64,000 nt of DNA from Tetramitus jugosus (taxonomy: Eukaryota; Heterolobosea; Eutetramitea; Acrasida; Vahlkampfiidae), in assembly GCA_937625935.1 (NCBI GenBank), contig OW569360.1, positions 372,001-436,000 on the forward strand, read 5' to 3'. This document shows, one piece after another, positions 1-7,488 of the stretch (its first letter is position 1; each line of letters begins with the position of its first letter). The position numbers were made by a program, and so were the translations under genes. The notes beneath the pieces were generated by a model, which saw nothing but the letters and a program-made list of their open reading frames with translations, searched no databases and was not told where the DNA came from.

Positions 1-1
1 A

Positions 2-121
2 TACGTAACATCTCTGAACAAAGAGATAGAAGTTGAAGAACCTCCACTCAACAAGAAATCTTCAAAAAGGACACGAAGAAGAAAGTGTTTCAAGAAGAAG
101 AAGCGCAAAAAACAGAACTGA
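2..121 (+). CDS. 3' end of a gene cut by the left window edge
   Basis: Frame 2 is open from the first bases to a TGA at 119-121 and encodes about 39 residues ending in a very basic Lys/Arg-rich tail (a run of K and R after a short acidic stretch). Such a tail is common at the C-terminus of nuclear or nucleolar proteins, but nothing more can be said. The upstream part lies outside the window. The other two forward frames stop early in this stretch. Confidence 0.4.
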   Translation, partial: YVTSLNKEIEVEEPPLNKKSSKRTRRRKCFKKKKRKKQN

Positions 122-279
122 TACTCCGCTGTAAATCCTGACAGCTCTGTCATCACCAAACGGTTCAAAGGAACTTATTCACCGCTTTCATCATTGATGC
201 GACAATGAAAGGAACAACAACCAAACGGTTCAACCAAAACAACACCCCACACAAACAACAAACAACACAACACAAAAAA

Positions 280-585
280 ATGGTATCCGTCAATAGTGTC
301 ACAAGCAACAAATTCTTTTTGCCAATCGCCGCTGCCGCCGCCACAGCTGTACTACTCGGAATTTCTATCCGCATTTGGAGCAAGTGGTCATCCGTAGCAG
401 AGCAAGACAAGAAAAATGATGACTCTTCGGATGATGATGAAGACGGTGGAGAACTCTTGACTTTTGAAGAATTTATTCTGGCTGAGAATGAAAAAACTGA
501 TTCTACAGAGTTGAGCTTCAAGGAATTTATGCAAAAGGAAAAAAAGAGGGAATCTTTGGCGCGAAGATCTCAACGAGTCGATTAA
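280..585 (+). CDS. small single-pass membrane protein, unknown function
   Basis: About 101 residues from the ATG at 280; an in-frame ATG at 205 would add 25 residues rich in T, Q and N that look like translated A/C-rich leader, so 280 is preferred. Residues about 12-33 form one hydrophobic Ala/Val/Leu/Ile segment followed by a Trp-containing basic boundary, then an acidic Asp/Glu/Ser stretch and a charged Lys/Arg end. This gives a tail with an N-terminal signal anchor and a soluble charged domain. I do not recognise the family. A repeated short motif (FEEFI-L, FKEFM-K) near residues 65-90 may be two copies of a binding motif. Confidence 0.5.
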   Translation: MVSVNSVTSNKFFLPIAAAAATAVLLGISIRIWSKWSSVAEQDKKNDDSSDDDEDGGELLTFEEFILAENEKTDSTELSFKEFMQKEKKRESLARRSQRVD

Positions 586-923
586 CTGTTGATCCTCTCT
601 GGATTGACCTCAGTCTTGTTGTTGAAGCTGAGAATAACAACTTGTTTGTCCAATTGAGTGTTGACAGACTACGTTGTGTGTAGACCACACTGGTAGATGA
701 AAGTCGTGTGTGAATTCACATCATTCGTCACTTGTCTTGTGCGTCATCATGCAGAAGGTACCTTCCACAAAAAGAACAAAACTTTCCACGGGTACCCTCA
801 CACAAAATACATAAAAACAAAAAAGCTTACAAAACTCCTTTGTATTGATTGCACACCACACACACGTGACACCAGAGCAAAAGAAAAATAGGATCATACA
901 TTTCAGTTTATTTTATTGTGATT
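586..923. other. intergenic, nothing recognised
   Basis: Between the small membrane protein and the converging SHOCT gene. A 64-codon ORF at 697-891 has no protein-like features and I leave it out. I see no tRNA, strong hairpin or repeat here. Confidence 0.5.
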
Positions 924-1625
924 TTAGAGTCCAAGGATTTGCTTCTTCTTTTGAGCAAATTCCTCCTCTGACAAAATTCCCTTATCGCGCAACTCTGCCA
1001 ACTTGATCAAATCATCCAAATTTCCACTACCAGAAGAAGCTGCTGGCTTTGCTGGTGCAACGACTACAGTTGGTGTAGTCTTTGGTGGTGTAAACACAAC
1101 TGGCTTGCTCACAACAGGTGCTGTTGTTTGTGGTTGTTCTGATGGTGATGATGATGCACTTTGATTTGCAACCATCTTTGAACGATTGACCAAACTCGTG
1201 AACGCATTCATTCGTTGAACATTGGCATGAACATGATTGTCCTGTACGGTAGTCACTTCAATATCAATTGGTTTCTTAGGTGCGTTACTTGCATTTTTTC
1301 CACTGTTTGCTACTGTTACACTCTGATTCATGTGTTGTGCTGCTTTGGCTTGTTGATTGAAACCGGTGATTTGATCGGCCATGAGCACAATTTCACTAAT
1401 GAATGAAAATTTAATGTCACTGTAACCATTCTTGTCAATGTTAATCTTTTCATTGACACCGTCATCGTTCCAGTACACATTGCTCATGCACCACTCGTTG
1501 CACAAGTCTTTTAATGGAATTTTTCCGTCTTTTGTTTTTACAATTTTTCGTTTGAGTTCTTGTGTCTTGTTGAACTTGTTGACTAGAATGACTGGAATGC
1601 CCTCTGGATTATCAATATCTTCCAT
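924..1625 (-). CDS. SHOCT-tailed protein, unknown function
   Basis: About 233 residues from the ATG whose complement is at 1623-1625; the frame stays open 43 codons further upstream, but those residues are low complexity and an A/C-rich leader precedes the chosen Met. The N-terminal 85 residues form a compact alternating hydrophobic/charged domain with several Trp/Tyr and two Cys that I cannot assign. The middle is Q/S/P/V-rich linker. The last 33 residues (LDDLIKLAELRDKGILSEEE..) match the SHOCT short helical C-terminal domain, which typically mediates oligomerisation or protein binding and is attached to many unrelated domains. The SHOCT call is sound; the function is not known. Confidence 0.65.
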   Translation of the reverse strand: MEDIDNPEGIPVILVNKFNKTQELKRKIVKTKDGKIPLKDLCNEWCMSNVYWNDDGVNEKINIDKNGYSDIKFSFISEIVLMADQITGFNQQAKAAQHMNQSVTVANSGKNASNAPKKPIDIEVTTVQDNHVHANVQRMNAFTSLVNRSKMVANQSASSSPSEQPQTTAPVVSKPVVFTPPKTTPTVVVAPAKPAASSGSGNLDDLIKLAELRDKGILSEEEFAQKKKQILGL

Positions 1626-1793
1626 TGTTGTTACTGTTGTTATTGTGTGGTGTTTTTTGATTTTGTGCTCGCTGTAATTTTTACTTGTTCTATTTGACAA
1701 GTGATTCGAGAACAGTTCGAGCTCGGTGACATGTGACAACAGTTGAACTTTCAATCATTCAATTGAACTCTCCTCCAATCGGACCAACAACAA

Positions 1794-2675
1794 ATGCAAA
1801 TTCCAAAAGAAAACAACAAAAACAACATGTCAACGACACCATCGGAACCACAACAAGAGCAACAAATTATCCAGACAGAGATCACTCAAGATCCACTCCA
1901 CTTTGAACAAGAATTCGTCACAAACGTCTACAATCACATTGCTCCTCACTTTTCATCCACAAGGTACAAAGCATGGCCCTACGTGGAGCAATTTTTGTTG
2001 AACAAGGCCCAATTGAGTAAATATTCGTTTGTTGCCGATGTTGGATGTGGAAATGGAAAGTACATGGGAGTCAACAATGATTTGATCATGTTTGGTAGTG
2101 ATATTTCAGAGGGATTGTTGAACATTTGTAGTGAGAGAGGATTTGAGTCACTTGTCGCATCGAATGAGAGATTACCTTATAGAGATGATAGTTTTGATGC
2201 TGTGATTAGTGTTGCGGTGGTACATCATTTCAGTACGGATGAGAGAAGACTGTGGGCCATTCAGGAATTGTATCGCATTTGTAAACCAGGTGGAAAAGTG
2301 TTGATTTATGTGTGGGCGTTTGAACAGATTGATAAAAAGACGGGAAAGCAGAGATTCAACGAACAGGACGTGTTTATCAAATGGCATCTACAAAAGCAAT
2401 TTGATCGGACAAAACAAAAGACTCAAAAATCGTCACAAGTAGAAGCAAATAGTAGTAGTAGCGAGTGTAGTGATAATAAGAATAATGACAATAGTGAAGA
2501 GAGTAGAAACTTTGATTATGACAAGGAGAGAGATGAGAAAGTGTACAAGCGGTATTATCACTTGTTTAAGAAGGGTGAGCTCGAACATTTGGTGCAAAGT
2601 TGTTCAACGCTGGATCATATTGTCGATGTGCACTATGAAGCGGACAACTGGATCGTTGTCGGTCAGAAAAAGTAA
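1794..2675 (+). CDS. TRM9: tRNA (carboxymethyluridine-34) methyltransferase, Trm9/ALKBH8 type
   Basis: A 293-residue class I SAM methyltransferase; yeast Trm9 is of similar size. The sequence shows the family opening FEQEFVTNVYNHIAPHFSSTR-KAWP, motif I DVGCGNGKY at about residues 82-90, an acidic residue ending motif II (FGSDIS), and the LPYRDDSFDAVISVAVVHHF block followed by RI-KPGG. Trm9 with Trm112 completes mcm5U at the wobble base of certain tRNAs. The zinc-dioxygenase part of animal ALKBH8 is absent, so this is the free-standing form. An Asn/Ser-rich insertion lies near residues 205-240. Start could also be the Met at 1827. It converges with the RsmI gene, leaving about 55 bp between stop codons. 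Confidence 0.9.
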   Translation: MQIPKENNKNNMSTTPSEPQQEQQIIQTEITQDPLHFEQEFVTNVYNHIAPHFSSTRYKAWPYVEQFLLNKAQLSKYSFVADVGCGNGKYMGVNNDLIMFGSDISEGLLNICSERGFESLVASNERLPYRDDSFDAVISVAVVHHFSTDERRLWAIQELYRICKPGGKVLIYVWAFEQIDKKTGKQRFNEQDVFIKWHLQKQFDRTKQKTQKSSQVEANSSSSECSDNKNNDNSEESRNFDYDKERDEKVYKRYYHLFKKGELEHLVQSCSTLDHIVDVHYEADNWIVVGQKK

Positions 2676-2731
2676 ACAAAAATGCATTACACACACATAT
2701 ATGGAGTGGAAAGATCTCCTGTGCTGTTTCT

Positions 2732-3661
2732 TTATTGTTCTGATACTGTCGTCGTTGCTGCTTCCGTCATTGTTGAATCATTGTTGTTTGGTGCAATGAC
2801 AATTGTAAACTCTCCTCGCACCTCTTTTCCCATACTTGATTCAATCTGTTGCCGCACTTGTTGAAGACTGCCTCTCCACACCTTTTCAAACTTCTTGGTG
2901 AGTTCTGAGCAGACACAAACCCAATAATTGGGTCCAAGCACAGATATGCACTCATCAATCGTGTTCAAAATACGAGTGGGCGACTCAAAGAACACAACAC
3001 TGTACCCAGAGAACGCACTATTGGATTTCACAGTCTCAAACAGCTCTATTCTCTTTGATTTCTTCGCAGACAAGAATCCCTCAAAGATAAACTTGCTTGT
3101 CGGAAAACCAGACAATGCCACAGCAGACACAGTGGCACTTGGTCCAGGACAGACAAACACAGGAATATTGTTCTCATAGCAACTATGAATCAATACCATG
3201 CCAGGATCGGACACACAGGGCATTCCTGCATCAGAGCACAATGCAACAATCGAAGAATTCATTCCAATGGCTTCCACAATCTTGTCCAATGTCTTTTGAG
3301 AGTGCCGATAGAGGTGCATTTGATCTCCTTTGCCTTCAGAGTAGCTCATGAGTTGTTTTCGAGCCATTGGAACCTTGTAGTGATTGAGAAGCTTGATTGT
3401 GTGACGAGGATCTTCACATGCAATAATGTCAGAACGATGCAGAATGTCCAATCCTCTCAGAGTCATATCTCTCAAGTTGCCTATAGGTGTTCCAATAATG
3501 TAGAGACCTGGTTCGAGATGTGGAGGAGTCGTTGAGCTCGTTGCTCTTCTAATGATACATGATACTGCTGGTGATGGTGATTTTTGTGTAAAAGCTTTTG
3601 TGTGCGTTGTTGCAATACTCCTCCGTAGAAGCTTGTGGTTGTTCTGTGTGATTTTGTGCAT
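2732..3661 (-). CDS. rsmI: RsmI-type 16S-like rRNA 2'-O-methyltransferase, predicted mitochondrial
   Basis: 309 residues of the tetrapyrrole-methylase fold. Visible family motifs are GTPIGNLRD (57-65), the CEDPRHT block (82-88), SDAGMPCVSDPG (143-154) and PGPSA (172-176). In bacteria RsmI 2'-O-methylates C1402 of 16S rRNA in the decoding centre. The first 45 residues are Arg/Lys/Ser/Thr-rich with no acidic residue (RRSIATT, IIRRATSS), typical of a mitochondrial presequence, so the probable substrate is mitochondrial small-subunit rRNA; that is inference. The protein ends shortly after the catalytic fold, with the small C-terminal domain of some bacterial forms reduced or absent. Divergently transcribed from the next gene, sharing about 67 bp. 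Confidence 0.9.
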   Translation of the reverse strand: MHKITQNNHKLLRRSIATTHTKAFTQKSPSPAVSCIIRRATSSTTPPHLEPGLYIIGTPIGNLRDMTLRGLDILHRSDIIACEDPRHTIKLLNHYKVPMARKQLMSYSEGKGDQMHLYRHSQKTLDKIVEAIGMNSSIVALCSDAGMPCVSDPGMVLIHSCYENNIPVFVCPGPSATVSAVALSGFPTSKFIFEGFLSAKKSKRIELFETVKSNSAFSGYSVVFFESPTRILNTIDECISVLGPNYWVCVCSELTKKFEKVWRGSLQQVRQQIESSMGKEVRGEFTIVIAPNNNDSTMTEAATTTVSEQ

Positions 3662-3728
3662 TTTTTCTTTCGCGCTTGCTTTTTGTGGAAATTGTAAAGT
3701 GTCGCGGATTCAAACAAGCGAGAAACAC

Positions 3729-4799
3729 ATGTCAAAGAAAAGCTCCAACGCCACCAGAGGCAAGGCAACTACCACCAAGAGCATTTCGCTAAAACAAGCA
3801 GAGTTATGGTTCGACAAAGCTCAGGACTCCATTCTGGACAGAGTTCGGTCTCTGAACCGAAATGAACCCTTTTCTGACAAACAGAAACAAGAATCGGCCA
3901 ACCAAATGAAGCTCCTGTCCACGAGTTCGGACACCAAGGGTATCAAGTTCTCTGGTCTTCCACTTCAGTATCAATACTTTCAGACCAAGTTTACCAAGAG
4001 AGCCATTCTCATGTACTCTGTCTTGTTGTTGCTGTTCACAAGTCCAAAGCTCGCGCATCTAGGAGCACATTTGAAAAATGTGTTTCAACAAGAACAGCAA
4101 CTGGGAAATGGAGATTACATGTCGCATGATGCACCATTACCAAGTGAAGCTCATGTCCTACCTGATTGCGATGACAATGATGCCGATGCCTATGGAGGTG
4201 ATGATGCGTTTGCTAGTACTAACACAATGACGAGCACTAGGAAACGATTCAATGCATGTAGCATTGGTGGAGGACCTGGTAATGACTCTACAGCGCTTGT
4301 ACTCATTGCGCAACAATATTTTGTGAGTGGAGCGAACGCGAGCTCTCCTGAAGTGTCTTGTGATCTCTATGACCTGGAGAAGACTTGGAAAAATTATTTG
4401 CCAACGTTGAAGGATATTATGTCTCCTCATGTGCATGTTGATTTCAATCAGTGCGATGTGACAAAATCAATGACAAACTATTCGATGAACAAGCACCTGA
4501 GAAGCAACGTCAGCTCTTATGATTTGTTCATGTTTAGCTATGTGTGCAATGAGACATCTGCAATGAGTGAGCAAGCAAATGGAGTGTTTTGGAGAGAGTT
4601 GGCTGTATCAGCCAAGAAGGGAGCCGTGTTTGTGTTCGTAGATGTGATCGGATACAGTCAAAAGGCACTACGGCTCGTTGAAAATCACATGAAGAGCATT
4701 GTTGCACCCCCAAGCAAAGAATCAATGTTCATTTCCTATGACCTAACAAACGAGAAGATTGTAGGAAAAGCCCAGGTGTTGGTCATGCACAAGATTTAG
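3729..4799 (+). CDS. SAM-methyltransferase-like protein with one hydrophobic segment
   Basis: 356 residues from the ATG at 3729. An upstream in-frame extension to 3552 overlaps the RsmI start and reads as leader, so I exclude it. A hydrophobic segment (AILMYSVLLLLF) near residue 95 precedes an acidic linker. From about residue 175 a Rossmann-like methyltransferase core is suggested by CSIGGGPGND (motif I), an acidic residue after the second strand (CDLYDLE), FNQCDVT (motif III-like) and SYDLFMFSYVCNE (motif IV-like). Substrate unknown. The two Cys near motif I and the hydrophobic segment are unlike Trm9-class enzymes. It could be an inactive methyltransferase fold. Confidence 0.6.
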   Translation: MSKKSSNATRGKATTTKSISLKQAELWFDKAQDSILDRVRSLNRNEPFSDKQKQESANQMKLLSTSSDTKGIKFSGLPLQYQYFQTKFTKRAILMYSVLLLLFTSPKLAHLGAHLKNVFQQEQQLGNGDYMSHDAPLPSEAHVLPDCDDNDADAYGGDDAFASTNTMTSTRKRFNACSIGGGPGNDSTALVLIAQQYFVSGANASSPEVSCDLYDLEKTWKNYLPTLKDIMSPHVHVDFNQCDVTKSMTNYSMNKHLRSNVSSYDLFMFSYVCNETSAMSEQANGVFWRELAVSAKKGAVFVFVDVIGYSQKALRLVENHMKSIVAPPSKESMFISYDLTNEKIVGKAQVLVMHKI

Positions 4800-4909
4800 C
4801 ACTAATAAATTGACTCACCACAGTGTTTGTATTCCACTTTTCTTTCGAATGTGAACCACGAGACAACACTCAAACAAAAAAAAACAACGACAAATAGGCA
4901 AAACCAACC

Positions 4910-6886
4910 ATGAATCATGGATCGACTCCCAGCAGAAGACGAAGGAAATCCAAAACTCCCGAGCGCAACAACAAGGAAACGAATCAGAGATTGCCGACGA
5001 CTCTGAGAAGAAGAAGAAGAGCAAGGAGATTTGTGACTTCTCCCACTAGTCCTCGTAATAGCCAAGAAGAGGAACAGCAACCATTGGCCAAGAAGCAACG
5101 AAAAGAGGAAGACGACACTGTTGTTGATCAACAACAAGATGATGATGATGATGATCAGTTGAATGACACACAGAATAGTGAAAAAGCTGAGGATAATGAC
5201 CCTAATGTCAACAATCTTCTTGATCAATCATCATTATCAGTGTTGAGTCAACACGAGTTATCCTATACGAGTATTGATGATACAATCAATGATGCGGATT
5301 ATGTGGATAGTGACGAAGAGAATGATGATAGTGGTGACGATGATGGCGATACAATGAATACAAGAAGCACTCGGACAATAACAAAGAAGCAAAAGGAGCA
5401 ATCAAGGTACAAAATGCACCAGTGGCGTCAAAAGTTTTTATCAGGTATAGCACCTTTTGACTTTTATATTCGACCTCACGTTTTTGCAACGTCTATTGAG
5501 CGAATGAGTCAAGGATATAGATATGATACGAAAAAGGACATGAAAGGCAATCCGTTGACTGTGCCAAGCATTCAAGATGAATCATTGGACGATTACATTC
5601 AAGGATTTTTGCAGAGAAAGAACAATGTACAGTATGGAATGCATAATCAGTGGTGGTACATGAAGGGTATTGCAGTCAAGTTGAACGATGAATGTATTGT
5701 GTCTTATAATGTGGTGAAACAAGTGGAGAATTTTCTGTTGGAGATGAGTAGGCCGAATTTTGGTGTAGAAGTCAATAAATCGGATCTGGCATTCTTAGAC
5801 TTTGCAGAAATGGAGGAAAAAAGAGAGAGAAGTACCATACCCGATGAACAGAACAAGAGTAACGAGCAGAATGAGAATAAGAAAGACACAACAGATGATT
5901 ATTTGCTTCCTGCCCTCATGACCAATCAGAACATGAAGCTGCGAAAGGTGTCTTTGTATCTTCGTTCTTTGCTCCAGAACTGTTATTGGAGATCGAATTA
6001 TTATGTTGATATTCGATCCATGTGGTATCCGAAATGCTATGATTTCATCCATTCGTTAGGTCGATTCATGACAGATGGAGCTTGTGCAGAACACTTTCTC
6101 GTGTGTTCAGAGCACTTTATATTTGATGCGAGGCACAAGTTGCACACACTTGCTGTTATTAAGACAGATGAGGAAAGTCAGGATGAAAATAATTGGCGAG
6201 TGGATCAGACAGCCTTGTCTCGAATGCTCATTGAATCTAAGGACACAAAGGGCAATATGGCGAACATTGTGTTTATGCTCGTTGACTTAATGGATGACTT
6301 GTTTGTGCGAACACCATTGCACGCTCAAAGATTTGCAAGCACGATTGGCGGGTTGTTCGACATCTTGATGGACTTTTCCAAGATCACAGGACAATACGAG
6401 GATCTATCCTCTGAGGTCGCACTTCGTGTAACTCTCTCCGAATATCCACTGTATGCAGTCTCTACTTGGACTCATTTCTCTAATGTTTTCTTGGATATAA
6501 TGAGTGAGAAACCAGGCTACTTTGTACCTAGTGGAATCATTGAAGGATTACCTGACACTCTAACAATTGAGTCTTTTATAAGTCACTTCAGTGTTGTAGA
6601 CAAGGCTTGCAGTACAACACAACAAAGACAGGCTGTGTTTATATACACTCTCGGTTTCATTACTCTTTTGTCTCGTCAGGGCTGTTCTGCGCTACAAGCG
6701 CATCCAAAGTTTCCCGAGTTTTGGAATGCATGCACTTCTTTTGTTGAGCGAATGAAACAGTGGCCCACAATGAAAGAGCTAACAACCATAATGGGCCAAT
6801 CAATATGGGACTTTTTGAGTCAATTCCCTCCTGACGGAGGAAAGAAGTCTCCTCAAAAGAAAAGGAGCGAGGTGAGGAAACGATGA
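4910..6886 (+). CDS. large basic/acidic protein of unknown function
   Basis: 658 residues with no domain I can name. The first 75 residues are strongly basic (RRRRK, RRRRRARR), suggesting nuclear targeting. Residues 75-155 are a D/E/Q-rich disordered linker. From about residue 165 there is a folded, aromatic-rich region (APFDFYIRPHVFATSIERMSQGYRYD, QWWYMKGIAVK) of about 150 residues, then a charged linker, then a second folded part rich in Trp, His and Cys to the end, closing with a short basic tail. Length and composition indicate a genuine conserved protein, probably nuclear. The stop overlaps an ATG starting the short remnant at 6883. Confidence 0.7.
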   Translation: MNHGSTPSRRRRKSKTPERNNKETNQRLPTTLRRRRRARRFVTSPTSPRNSQEEEQQPLAKKQRKEEDDTVVDQQQDDDDDDQLNDTQNSEKAEDNDPNVNNLLDQSSLSVLSQHELSYTSIDDTINDADYVDSDEENDDSGDDDGDTMNTRSTRTITKKQKEQSRYKMHQWRQKFLSGIAPFDFYIRPHVFATSIERMSQGYRYDTKKDMKGNPLTVPSIQDESLDDYIQGFLQRKNNVQYGMHNQWWYMKGIAVKLNDECIVSYNVVKQVENFLLEMSRPNFGVEVNKSDLAFLDFAEMEEKRERSTIPDEQNKSNEQNENKKDTTDDYLLPALMTNQNMKLRKVSLYLRSLLQNCYWRSNYYVDIRSMWYPKCYDFIHSLGRFMTDGACAEHFLVCSEHFIFDARHKLHTLAVIKTDEESQDENNWRVDQTALSRMLIESKDTKGNMANIVFMLVDLMDDLFVRTPLHAQRFASTIGGLFDILMDFSKITGQYEDLSSEVALRVTLSEYPLYAVSTWTHFSNVFLDIMSEKPGYFVPSGIIEGLPDTLTIESFISHFSVVDKACSTTQQRQAVFIYTLGFITLLSRQGCSALQAHPKFPEFWNACTSFVERMKQWPTMKELTTIMGQSIWDFLSQFPPDGGKKSPQKKRSEVRKR

Positions 6887-6972
6887 TTTATGTTGCCAAC
6901 ATTCTGGCTGAGATCCTGAAGTGGATTCCACTGGATGAAGTTGCTAAAGAAGACACACATAAACTAAAATAA
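6883..6972 (+). pseudogene. possible F-box fragment
   Basis: The ATG overlaps the stop of the preceding gene. The 29-codon frame reads NILAEILKWIPLDEVAKEDT, which resembles the first half of an F-box (LP-EIL-EIL-WIPLD-VAK), then stops at 6970-6972. There is no continuation in any frame before the palindrome that I could follow. Most economical reading: a remnant of an F-box gene next to the tRNA. The match is short and could be chance. Confidence 0.25.
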
Positions 6973-7018
6973 CCACAACTGCAGTACCACTTCGTGAACA
7001 TTGCTTACTTAAGGATAG

Positions 7019-7104
7019 AAAAATCTCAATCATCTGGTGGACTATTACTGGATGTGGTGGCGCCACCACATCCAGTAATAGTCCACCAGATGATTGAGAT
7101 TTTT
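7019..7104. repeat. 86-bp perfect palindrome without spacer
   Basis: I paired the bases by hand: 43-nt arms at 7019-7061 and 7062-7104 are exact reverse complements, centred on GGCGCC, with no unpaired base between them. The outer ends are A-rich (left) and T-rich (right). Pairing stops beyond this at 7018/7105. The flanking sequence is unrelated, so this is not a longer fold-back of the assembly within the window. It lies 134 bp from the 3' end of tRNA-Ile. Confidence 0.95.
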
Positions 7105-7237
7105 TAAACATCCTTCTCCCATTCACAGCCATGTAGAAACTCATGCAGGAATGGTATGGTGCTGGATATTCGGGGAGTAACACAACCCACCTTGCCGCTA
7201 AAGGGGCAACCCTAACAAAAAAGACCAAAGAAAAATG

Positions 7238-7310
7238 TGGTCGTTGCAGGGATCGAACCTGCGACCAATGGCTTATTAGACCAACGCTCTACCGACTGAG
7301 CTAAACGACC
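7238..7310 (-). tRNA. tRNA-Ile (anticodon AAU)
   Basis: Reading the minus strand, the 7-bp acceptor (GGTCGTT with AACGACC), D arm GCTC/GAGC, anticodon loop CTAATAA, and T arm GCAGG-TTCGATC-CCTGC all fold. The anticodon AAT and the D and T arms match eukaryotic tRNA-Ile. The anticodon stem has a U-U at its outermost pair and a U-G at its innermost, slightly weaker than usual. A run of five T on the minus strand just past the 3' end (7231-7235) fits Pol III termination. No intron and no encoded CCA. Confidence 0.93.
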
Positions 7311-7488
7311 TTCTTGCTACAATTCCCAAATTAGACTATCGCCAGCTAAATTTAACTCGTCGGAAAATTGCCATCTCGTCTTTTGTTGAAGGTTCAACGC
7401 GGTGAGTGAAATGCCATTTGTTCACACAAGAAAACATCTCAAACAAGCCACAGCAACCAGCACCCACCACCCAACAACAACAACCAAT

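Noticed and set aside
697-891. 64-codon ORF in the first intergenic gap
   Set aside because: No recognisable features; close to chance for this base composition.
7402-7488. Longer N-terminus for UTP14 beginning at GTG
   Set aside because: GTG is not a usual eukaryotic start; the stretch reads as A/C-rich leader.
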